A stretch of 64,000 nt of DNA from Gongronella butleri. Lineage: Eukaryota > Mucoromycota > Mucoromycetes > Mucorales > Cunninghamellaceae. The stretch covers positions 1 to 64,000 of the forward strand of contig JAIWZP010000034.1 in assembly GCA_025201375.1 (NCBI GenBank). Reading direction: 5' to 3'. Of this stretch, positions 13,132 through 22,801 are shown in pieces. How positions within the stretch are numbered: position 1 is the first letter of the stretch; every line of letters begins with the position of its first letter. A model generated the notes under the pieces. The model did not search any database, was not told the DNA's origin, and was given only the letters and a program-made list of their open reading frames with translations. A program made the position numbers and the translations under genes.

Positions 13132-14137
13132 CAGTGCCCGGACAAAAAAAAGTTTCGCTGTGCATGATTCTCTGCAGTGCAAGGTATCAATTAATCGCGT
13201 TAATCTCTGCTGTATTGATCAATAATGGCTCCAGTGATATGAAATTTTGCAGGAACAATGATTTAAAAGTAAAAAAACAATTCTAAAATTATGAAATGGC
13301 TATGCCAAGCCGGTATTGAAATAGATCAAAAAAGGGATACCTGACGCGTCACGCGACGCGACGCGTGCCTACGCGTATACAATGGCCTGTGGAGATGAAT
13401 TGGCGTTATGAACACCATCTCCAATTTTTTTTTGCAACGAGTGCAATGGTGCCTGATTGTATTTTAAGAATCAATTCCATGTTACATGCATTGCATCGGT
13501 GCTGTGATCGAATAATGTAAAATCATCATGTGACACGCGTCACGCGTCAGACGCGCCAAAAGTCGCGATTTCCTTCGTAACATGGTCGTAGTGCTCCTAC
13601 TGGTCAACCAATCGATAACAGTCTATTCTAGTTCTTTAAATTAAATAAGTACAATGGTTTTAAGCCAACTAAGGATTAAAATTAGATAACAGAGATGGCA
13701 ATTGTTATTCCAGATGCAACTGACGCGTGACGCGTGTCACATGATGATTTTACATTATTCGATCACAGCACCGATGCAATGCAAGTAACATGGAATTGAT
13801 TCTTAAAATACAATCAGGCACCATTGCACTCGTTGCAAAAAAAATTGGAGATGGTGTTCATAACGTCAATTCATCTCCACAGGCCATTGTATACGCGTAG
13901 GCACGCGTCGCGTCGCGTGACGCGTCAGGTATCCCTTTTTTGATCTATTTCAATACCGGCTTGGCATAGCCATTTCATAATTTTAGAATTGTTTTTTTAC
14001 TTTTAAATCATTGTTCCTGCAAAATTTCATATCACTGGAGCCATTATTGATCAATACAGCAGAGATTAACGCGATTAATTGATACCTTGCACTGCAGAGA
14101 ATTATGCACAGCGAAACTTTTTTTTGTCCGGGCACTG
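13132..14137. mobile_element. 1,006-bp foldback MITE with CAGT ends and ~419-bp arms
   Basis: Starts CAGTGCCCGGACAAAAAAAA and ends with the inverse, TTTTTTTTGTCCGGGCACTG, flanked by TA on both sides (13,130-13,131 and 14,138-14,139). The inverted arms are 13,132-13,550 and 13,720-14,137, near-identical over their full length, around a 169-bp spacer. There is no transposase ORF. The arms contain dense ACGCGT/GACGCG motifs. The near-perfect arms suggest recent activity or gene conversion. It sits inside the gag pseudogene beside a second MITE. Confidence 0.88.
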
Positions 14138-14399
14138 TACTGTAGAGACTGCTCGGCAGTGTTAGTGACGCTTGCCACCGAGGCAGCACCCTCAATGGGC
14201 GGCTCGGCAGTAGTCTGCAAAGGGTTTGCCACAAGGGCATCATGTGCAATCGCACCATCTTGCGATGGGCGGTGCATTTCCTCAGCCGTAGTGCCCTCAA
14301 GAGCAGCGGCAGGAACAGAGACCGATGCCTCAGATGGAACCGAAGGCGATTGGCTCACTGAGTTGCGAGTTTGAACCATACAAAATGAGTTAAAAAACG

Positions 14400-15130
14400 A
14401 GCAGCAACAAGAAACGATTGGTTTGCTTAATGAAAGAAAAACTTTTCACTCCTACAAACAAAAGAACTCTGCGAGAGAGAGACAAAAAGGTACAAAAAAA
14501 TAAATGTACCAGAAAAAGAGGGAATTGTGCACAGACGTCAAAACTGACAGGTACAGTACTGTACTGTATCTGACACCTGAGTCACAAGTTGTGTTACACG
14601 AGTGACAACGAGTGACAAAATCACAGCCAAATTTTAGCCCAGTGACAGCGGCCATTTGTCGGGGTCACAAGAAAATGGCACAATACATAATGTATTGTAC
14701 CATGTCTCGCCTCATTTTTGTCAAGTACACAATGTACGTGACATTTTCTGAGTGACACGGCTCTGAGGTTCCGGACCATGATATTGTAGTGACCTTTTTT
14801 TTTTGCGCGTGGATGGATGGGCTCAATGTGGTGACCTTTTTTTTTTTTTTTTTTTTTGCGCGTGGATGGATGGGCTCAATGTGGTGACCTTTTTTTTTTT
14901 TTTGCGCGTGGATGGATGGGCTCAATGTGGTGACCTTTTTTTTTTTTTTTTTTTTGCGCGTGGATGGATGGCTCAGTGTGGTGACCTTTTTTTTTTGCAC
15001 GTGGATGGATGGGTTCAATGCAGCATAATGTACGCTAGCATGATGGTACACATGGAAAAAAAGTGCAACTACCCCTTTTTTTCTGTTTTCGGCGCGCCTC
15101 TGGACGCGTCGTTTTATAAAAAGAATATTT
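14400..15130. other. Non-coding stretch with chained TACAGTA motifs and a minisatellite
   Basis: Between the gag start and the Crypton gene. Near 14,550-14,572 TACAGTACTGTACTGTA chains three TA-(CAG/CTG)-TA steps. The 14,580-14,680 stretch repeats GAGTGACA/GTCAC-type words. The minisatellite at 14,787-15,022 is listed separately. No gene is supported; ORFs through the minisatellite are repeat artefacts. Confidence 0.6.
14787..15022. repeat. Minisatellite, five units of about 42-53 bp
   Basis: Five tandem copies of a unit reading GTGACC, T-run, GCGCGTGGATGGATGG, GCTCAATGTG. Unit length varies mainly because the T-run ranges from about 10 to 21. The fourth and fifth units carry substitutions (GCTCAGTG, GCACGTGG), consistent with decay from the edge. 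Confidence 0.85.
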
Positions 15131-15153
15131 AATATCATTTTTTTTCGTAAAAA

Positions 15154-17407
15154 CTACTCATTGGAAGAATTTTTGAGTGCGTGCGTCATGAACTTGCTCA
15201 ATGTCCAATTTTTTTGTTTTCTCTCTTTGTCCAATCTTGCAGCAATGTCATATACCGACACACCATCAGATGCTGCCAGGCGCTCAATTTGGCTGATCAC
15301 TCGCTGGCGGCGAGAATAGAATTGTCGCTCTGTATACAATAAAATAAAAAAAAATATCATAAATCAACAATATTCTTGTCACAGAATTCAGCACGTTTTA
15401 CCTTTATGATCACTCCTCCAAGAGGAACCAAACTCGGCATTCAAACTAACCACGGATGGCTTGCTTGGCGGAAGTCCATCGAACCATTCCTTCACAAGAT
15501 CGGCCAAGCTTTGCACATTTCTATCAAGGCGATAGGTAGATGTTGTGGCTGCATGGTCTTGTTCATTGTTGTTTCTTGGAGCACCTGCATTGGGAACCAT
15601 TGTTGCGCTGTGAGGATTCACAAAGTACGCGCAGGCTAATTTCAGGTGTTCCAGGTGATTTTTGACAACACCGACATCTTGCTGGACACTGGAGATCTGA
15701 GCAGAATCAGCACTCGTTGTCGCTTGCTGCTGAGATATCATGCTCCTAATAATCGCTTGGTTGCTGTCGATTTTGTTGCTCAAGTTCTGCAATTGCTCGC
15801 TGACCACGGGCAAGGCTCGGCGAACAAGAAGGTCTTGAGGTTCTTCCGCTGTGTTGATGGCAGAAAGCAATTGTTGCTCAAATGTGATGAATTCAGGGTC
15901 GCTGAAAACATCGTGCCAAAACAAGGGATGGTCAGGGTGGTCAACGCGGTGCAGCACGGAATCTTGCAGAAACACGCGGCGCATTGTCGCCAGAAGGTTG
16001 AGAAACGCTTCCGCGCAAATGGAATATTCTGTTCCATCGAGTTTGCGCGTGACCTTGTTGAGCCATTCTTCAACTTGCGGAAAGATTTTCTTTTGCAGCG
16101 ACTCGGGGGGGTCCAAATTTGCTCGGGGCAGCCAGTAAAATCCCTTTTCCGAGGAAAACCCATTGATGATGCGAATGGATTTGCGAGGGAGAGCAAGCAG
16201 GTAGCACTTTTCCATGCTTCCAGTTTCCCAACGACCGTGGCGGCGCAGGTCTTCTTCCGTCGCACCATCGATTTCCGCCAATTGGGCACCACTTCCACGG
16301 CCAGAATGTGTTTTCTTGGAAATGCGAATGTTCAAGGCCTCAAACACGCGATTCACAGCCCTAAGCTGCGTTCGATAGGTCATTGCATTTTCCGGGTGGC
16401 CATTCTTGAATGCTTTGACATCGAACCAAGTCGCGTTCTTCTCAAAATTTGGAAATTCTTCGCCTGAGATGTGCCATCGATAAAAAAAGTACTGTGCAAG
16501 GGCACCAAACGCACACACACGGTGGTCCTTGTGTCGGATGGCGCCACCGAACTCAACCTTGCCGAACTTGTTAGTTTTTCCATGGTCGAGACGAACCACC
16601 AACGCAGGACATTCGCTGAATCCTTCATCAGGGAAGACCACCTTGCAAAGATCCGCCAAATCAATGTCGCGCGAGCTTTCGCTTCGCAACAGCATCATAT
16701 GCTGGAGCAGAAACCAAGCACGATCCCTGAGCGAGATCTCTTTTTTTTGGCCAAACAAGAACATCGAGACTTGCACAAGCTGTTCAGCAGAGTAGCCGTC
16801 TTGGGCAGAATGCGCACCACGATCCACATACTCTTCTCGCTTGCGTTTGTGCTCCGCAATGCGCTTGTTCTTCAACCAGGCTTGCAATGCCGTGCCTCGA
16901 ATCTTCCCAGGTTCAGCGATTCTGTCAATGACTTGCGTGGAATGCAAATCAATCAGCGCCTTCACCTCCATTGAATACGATTCGAAGGATAAATCGCAAG
17001 GCATGCCGTCTTCGCGTTTTTTGTGTTGGTGGCCACGGCGAGACACGACATCCTCCAGATACACCAAGATCTTTTCCTCCGTGACTGCTGGACCATCAGC
17101 ATATTGTCTTTCGGCACAGAATTTCTATACAAAACATTCAATTAGGCCTCAAATACGCTCTTTTACTGCAATTGTCCTCGCTGCGCAGCTATTCATGGCT
17201 TACACTGAATTTCTCTTGTCTTGTTTTATAGCTAGCATGCGTGTTTGCTGGTCTCACTTCTTGGGTGAAAGTATTCATTGTCTGGCGCACGACTTCCTTG
17301 CCACGCTCCGTGTTTCTATCATAAGCAGCAGATGTGCTGCTGCTAGCAATCACACGTGACGCAGATCGATTTCGTGTAGAGGGCATAATAAAGAGGATTT
17401 TCTGCAA
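15154..17407 (-). mobile_element. Intact Crypton-type tyrosine recombinase gene
   Basis: Encodes a 700-aa DNA recombinase of the fungal Crypton class, a DNA transposon moving through tyrosine-recombinase strand exchange. Exons: 17204-17407, 15402-17124, 15154-15329; phases consistent, no stops. The catalytic set is visible: Arg215 in LLRSES, His341-x-x-Arg344 in THSGRGS, His364/Trp367 in RRHGRW and the nucleophile Tyr376 in EKCYLL. A coiled, Gln-rich linker follows. The third exon completes a GCR1_C-like DNA-binding domain ending WTLSKFMTHALKN. The overall architecture matches the Ndc10-like plus GCR1_C arrangement of fungal Cryptons. No terminal inverted repeats are expected for the class; I could not fix the element's outer ends. 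Confidence 0.85.
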
Positions 17408-20400
17408 ACAAAAAAAGGCAAAGGGTGGAATTGATCCCCTTTTTACCCCCTTTTTTATATCATCGTTTTAGATCCCCGCAGCAACATGCAGCCAAAAAAG
17501 GTATTTGCCATCGGTGACATTCAGTGACAGATAGGCCGGTGACACATTTGTCACTGAGCTTAAACTTTTGGCACATACCTTCACTGTACAGTACTGTAAC
17601 ACAACAAAAAAATGCAAGAAGCGGGGGTTTGTATAGCAATCAAAAGAGCGAGAGATGAATCGAATCCACTTAAAAAATGTAAACTTTGCGAATAAGTGAG
17701 ACAAAAGAAGATGGGGTTTTTAATCTGAAAACAGGGTGAAAAGAAAAGGAAAAGGGGAAATCTAAACAAGGTGGGATTTTATAGGCGAAAAAATGGGTGT
17801 GTGGCAGATTCACCGGCCGACACCGGACTCTCAGCTCGGTCTGAGCTCAAGCGCTAGGCACGTTGGTGCGGTGCCCTGTCCACAATGCACACAATGTGCA
17901 TTGACGCGCCTAGCACCCCACAATTGGCGTGCCTGGCTGATTGAGCTCATTGCTCTCGTTGTTCACAAAGGGCATTGATGGATGCATCACGTATTGAGCG
18001 CGTACAATTCAATGTGAGAGCATAGAGGATGATAAAGGTGCGCATTCTTCCTTATTTTGGGCATGCATCATGATTACTGTACAATGCGATGCGGATGACG
18101 GCCCGACAGCGGCCTGAGCGAGAGCGGGGAATCAAACCCCAGATTTGGAAGGAGCGTCGGAGCGACGTGTGCGGCAATTGCCTTTCTTTTCAACACTGGT
18201 AAAATACAAGGTACTATGCGCCATTGCGCGTCTAAACAACTTGATCGCGTATGCTCTGAGGACGGCAAATACAACAGACTGGATCAATTTCAAAACCATG
18301 TCATTTGTTCAGTTCCATCAATTTCTTTTTAAAAATCATTAAAAACCAGAGGTCAATCAGGTCGTTGCCGACAACTTTGAAATTTTGGCACTTTTTCCCA
18401 ATTCCAGTCTTGCAAACCACAAACCAAGGTTGAATCACCTCCAAAACTTTGCAGTAAGGGTTTTCTGCGGGGCTTTTTCAACAAGCCGTTCAAAACTTGA
18501 GATCGATTGGGTTGTTGTGCAGATGAATCCAAAATATTGACATTTTCAGAATTTCGGGCGTCAGTCGCCAAAATATTTTTATCACCCTCATAAAACTTGC
18601 ATCATTAGAAAGAGACGATATCAAACGTCGCTTTAGGATTATTTGCAGCCAAGATGGACGACATTTGTACGCTTGCAAAATACGATCAAACATTTGATTT
18701 AATTTTAAATTCCATTTTCTCGACAGCGAAAGAACAACCCGCGGCACTTTTAACGTAGCGTAAGCATCTGGTCAATCTGTACCAAATGAAACCAGTTTCA
18801 TCGATGGATGGCCAAAACTCGCAGAAAAATTCCACTTTTTCATCGAAATCTTTGATCGCAATTTGCCCGACAATGGTCTCATAAACCTGTGATTTTTATT
18901 CCAGTTTTACTAACAAACACGGGTGCAAAGCATCTAATGGGGTGACTTGCAGTGCGTTAGCTTGAGTTTTGCTTTTTGGATCGGTCATTTCACGAGGCTG
19001 CAGCCCACTCAGCGCATAAAAATGTGCAAAAATAAAAAATAAAAAATAAGAAAAACTAAAATATTCCATGCATTCCACGCACCTTAATTTGGAAGTGTCA
19101 AACCTTAAATTTTTGCAAAAAAAATCTTGATCAAAGTAGGCAATTTTTCTCGGTCGATCGCCGTTCATGCGTCTCTCTTTGAGCGTTTTTCTTACTTGGG
19201 GGCGACTTGTCATTTTGTCTGCCAATAGCAAATCGTCGGAGTTACCTGTTTGGGATGCATTGATCACTCGGAGTTCAAATTTTCCTAAATTTGGCATCTT
19301 CTGAGATTGAAATGTGTGACCCCTGAATGACCCCTGAGTGACCCCTGAATTTTTCAAAAGTGATCGTAGCGCATTGGGGGTTTAAGCTTTTTTGTTGCAA
19401 ATTTTGCGCTGAAATCGATGCGGCTATTTTTGAACAGGGTTGACCATTCAGATGACCAGATAAATGCAACAAAATAGAGAAAATTGAATGCTTTTGGAAT
19501 TTGTAGGCTCAAAAAAAATCGGGCGGACCCGTCGCGAACGCTGGGCGGTAGCTCGTGCTGTGTAGCGATTTTCATCGGCGGGCAGGTAGACTGTAAAAAA
19601 ATTTCTGGAGGCACAGCAAGCCGTCAAAGTCGGAAAAACACGCATTGTCGTTTTGCAACGGCAAACATGTGCGTTTTTGTACAGTGTAGAGCGCTTGTTG
19701 CAGGCATTTAACCAACAGCACGCGTCAAATTCTCTCCATTGCAATTAAAAATGCAAGGATCAAACGCTTTATTTTTGGTGTGCAGCTTCTTCTTCATGAA
19801 ATCCCAAGATTACAGTATGAAAATCGAAATGCTTTTGTGCAATTTCTCGGGTGCTGACCAAAATATTTTTTGAAACAATGACACGATGATGCGCACCACA
19901 CTTGCCAAAAAAAGCCTTCAAAAAAGCTTTCTCAGAGCTCCAAAATAATGCCCATGCGCAAGGTTTACTCGCTCTTTTTAGTTTTTACAGTTTGTGGTGC
20001 CGATCACTGTGCATGATAGATACAGTACTCTCAAATTCCTAGGTGCAACCGGTACTCTTTTAATTTGTTGCCCAAAATGCAAACTTTTATATTTTATTAT
20101 ACTGTACTCGTTACTGTATTCACCTTTTTTTCACCGGTCGTAGCGTTGTTTTTAAACGCATAGTGGTGGCTCTCCGATTGTTTGATTTCGCGTCTGTCGC
20201 GACGACAATCGAATAAAGGCAATGGCATGCAAATGGTAAAAATAGAAATGAAAGAACGTCAGTCAGCACGTCATACGTAAAAGAACGCGGTGTCGGATCA
20301 GTGCGCAGTTTCAATTGCAAATTCAGGGGATTTGCGTGTTCTCATTTTGGGGAGGAGAGGAGCCCATTTTGTTTCGCCTTTTTTTTTTTTTCTCTCGTTT

Positions 20401-20418
20401 TCTCGACGTTTTGTGGTC
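17408..20418. other. Gene-poor block with repeat family A
   Basis: No gene supported. It holds GTGAC-rich sequence near 17,510-17,570, chained footprints near 17,585-17,597 (TACAGTACTGTA), a long copy of repeat family A (18,340-19,790), and further TACTGTA/TACAGTA words at about 18,075, 19,812, 20,022, 20,098 and 20,110. A T-arm-like palindrome near 18,128-18,145 (GGGGTTTGATTCCCC on the minus strand) has no matching tRNA body. Confidence 0.6.
18340..19790 (+). repeat. Dispersed repeat family A, longest copy
   Basis: Non-coding repeat shared with 44,920-45,840 (same strand), 42,200-42,545 (inverted), 37,880-38,320 and 9,950-10,430. Landmarks in order are 'aagcatctaatggggtgac', 'cattttgtctgccaatagca', 'cctgtttgggatgcattgat', 'aatgtgtgacccctgaat', 'agcttttttgttgcaaattt' and 'ttctggaggcac'. 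Two extra short 'tgacccctgag' units occur near 19,318-19,345. No ORF is preserved between copies. Confidence 0.75.
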
Positions 20419-21343
20419 ATGGAACGACGAACAGTGGTACTTTGGTACATGCAGCAGTGCATGGCGACGTTTTACCTGCATACAGAAAAGACCAAAAAGA
20501 CGGAGGGGTCGGTCAGCTTCTCGCAAAAGGCTTTTTTGGCTCATCGTGATCTAGATGCGATTGTGAGTTAATAGAAAAGACGATCTATTGCACGCTGACG
20601 TATGATTTTTTTTGTTTTCATAGACGATCGCGGCGCCCGTGTCGTACTTTGGCCTGTTGACAAGCGTGTCGCTGCAACACAACCGGCTGACGGATTTGCC
20701 TGCCGCGCTTTGGCAATTGAGCCGGCTGGAAGAGCTGAATTTGGGACACAACGCGCTGCGCGTCCTTCCGAGCCAGGTGGGCCAGCTCCGACGGTTGCGG
20801 CGGCTTTACGTGCACGACAATCAGCTTTCAGAGCTGCCACGGTCAATGGGTGCCCTTGCTCAGTTATGTGTGCTGGATCTCACGGGCAATCAGCTGGCCT
20901 GGCTGCCAAGCGAGCTTGCGCAGCTGCATGCGATTGAGCAGCTGTGGATCGAGCACAACCCATGTCACGACCGCGCACCACGCGTCACGGCGTGTGTCGT
21001 GCCGTCATTGCGCGATCTATGCTTCCAGCTGGCCGGGCCAACTCTCAAAAAGCACGATTTGCCCGATTTGCTCTTTGAAACGTACGCGTCGCGCCAGCCA
21101 AATGGAGAATTGGACGACGATGACGACAATGGCAATGGCAATGGAAATGACGATGCCGAACAGGATGGAAAGCGTGGTGCACGCTGCGCGGTGTGCCAAT
21201 GCAAGCTCTACTTTCCTGGGATCGCCTTGCTAGACCACAGCGCGTCGGCGCGTGTCGCGAACATTCACGTGCCCCTGCTGTACCACGTCTGCAGCCAGGC
21301 GTGCCGCGCGCAGTGGCTCTCAACGCATGTCATGCCATCATAG
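20419..21343 (+). CDS. Leucine-rich-repeat protein with C-terminal Cys motif (LRRC58-like)
   Basis: Exons 20419-20562 and 20624-21343 (donor GTGAGT, acceptor TTTTCATAG), 287 aa. At least four LRRs of the LxxLxLxxNxLxxLP type lie at about residues 55-150. An Asp/Asn/Gly-rich low-complexity stretch (DDDDDNGNGNGN) follows. The C-terminus has a CAVC...C...CSQAC arrangement with LPLLYHVCS-like context, resembling the Cys-rich end of animal LRRC58. The biochemical role is unknown; LRRs suggest protein binding. The start is the weak point: the same frame is open upstream to 20,290, and I chose 20,419 as the last Met giving a sensible exon 1. Confidence 0.7.
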
Positions 21344-22536
21344 TTGCCATCCATAATTTCCCTCCATTTGCATGATACCCCTCCATAAATGAATGAATTT
21401 TCGCTGTTTTAGCCGTTTGCACGACCAAGGGAGGGCAAGTGTGTGTTTTGTTGACATGACGGCAACAACAAAGCCTTTTTTTCTCCTGAAACAGAAGGAT
21501 TGTTGCCCGTATTTGGGCACGGGTTCAAGGACGATCGCGGGTTCACGTGCGCATGGGCGCGGTGCAGAAAAATCGCAAGGCAAAACAAAAAAGCGCAGAG
21601 AGGGCGGGCGAGATGGACGCGCGGTCACGAGCAACATCTAGTGCCTGATCCTTGGAGCAGCGGCAAGCAAAAAAAAAAAAAGGACCCAATTGCTCCGTGA
21701 GAAAAGAAAACAGGTACACAAGGCACAGGGTCATGCGTGGTCTGCAATTGCCGTTGCTCGCGAAAAAAGAGGATAGTCTCGTTTTTACGTACGGGGCAAA
21801 GCTGGGCAAGGAGGGGGGGCATTGGGGGGATGGGTCAGGATGACCAATGATGGCGCTTGTCTTTTGACGCGCCTGACCGGGGAGCGCTCCCCCCTCTTTT
21901 ATCTTTTTTTCCTTAGTCTCTCCCCCCTTTTTCGTGTCGTCTCCCTATAAATGCTCGACGTCATTGTGCTGCATTGGCTTTTGAGAGGAGCACGAACCTT
22001 GTCCCCCCCCTCTTGAACAGAAAAATAAAAAAGTTTCAATAAAAGTCACTAAGGATATGCCAGGGCTTACTTTTTTCTTACCGCAAAACACGAAAAGATG
22101 GGGCGCCAAGCCCGCTTTTTTTTTTTTTAAATTTTTTTTTTAGCTGCCTGGGCCCATCAAAATAAAAAAGATGAGGGGGACCGTGTCAACAAGGTACGGT
22201 TGCAGGGTGAAAATGGAAAAAAGGTTGGCGGAATTTGAAACGAACGGGGCTAAATCCATTCTGAAAGGGCAGAATTTTTTTTTTTTTCTCTTTGTTTCCT
22301 CTCTCTTTTCTCTCTCTTGATTTTTCTGCATATCCATATTTCTCCTCTTTCGTTGGGCTGTGCACCCTCATCACACCCTTACACACTACCACCACACGCT
22401 GCAGGTTCGCTTGTTTCTTCCTTGTAAATAGAAGCGTCGCCTTTCTTCCTCATTCGTTTGTGGACCTTGCCAAGGGCTCCATTCTTGTTTTATCTTTGTG
22501 CGTGTGTCACCTTGACTTGTTTTTGCCCGCTTTGCC
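21344..22536. other. Intergenic region and OGT leader
   Basis: No gene seen. CTATAAATG near 21,945-21,953 could be a TATA element for the OGT gene. The sequence to 22,140 is rich in C- and T-runs, and a pyrimidine-AG at about 22,130-22,142 could end a 5'-UTR intron. This cannot be settled without transcripts. Confidence 0.4.
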
Positions 22537-22753
22537 ATGTTTTACCAGCAGCAGCAGCGTTATCCTGAGCCTGCTCTTGGGGCTCATCACGTATACCAAC
22601 AGCCTCATCCTTCGTACACCACGCCCTATGGGTCTCATCAGTTGCCATTGCAGCAAGTGGACCCGGCGTCGCAACAGCAAAATTCAGTCTTGGTAAAAAA
22701 AAAAAAAAAAAAAAAAAAACACGCGCTTCTTTTTCTTTTTTTTTTTGACGCCT

Positions 22754-22801
<48 letters not shown>

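Larger units (their letters stand above)
11473..14379 (-). pseudogene. Broken retrotransposon gag-like gene, interrupted by two MITEs
   Basis: On the minus strand, coding-like sequence begins at an ATG at 14,379 (MVQTRNS...), is interrupted by MITE insertions (12,927-14,139) and resumes from 12,926 to 11,473. The downstream part is spread over at least three frames, so several indels have broken it. Recognisable gag features are a helical capsid-like stretch (VEDWMRELEVVIARAGL; LLEYLHYYRDLAEKANKL) and a basic, Gln/Asn-rich tail with a Cys/His-rich segment (CKHCLR...H) in the position of a zinc knuckle. No protease, reverse transcriptase or integrase follows, and no LTRs are evident. This is a fungal retroelement remnant, non-functional as written. 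Confidence 0.7.

Noticed and set aside
14803..15132. 109-codon open frame
   Set aside because: It simply reads through the minisatellite (FFFF...RVDGWAQCGDL repeats) and has no non-repeat coding content.
18128..18145. Possible tRNA T arm on the minus strand (GGGGTTTGATTCCCC)
   Set aside because: No A box at the right distance and no acceptor stem partner; probably a chance palindrome.
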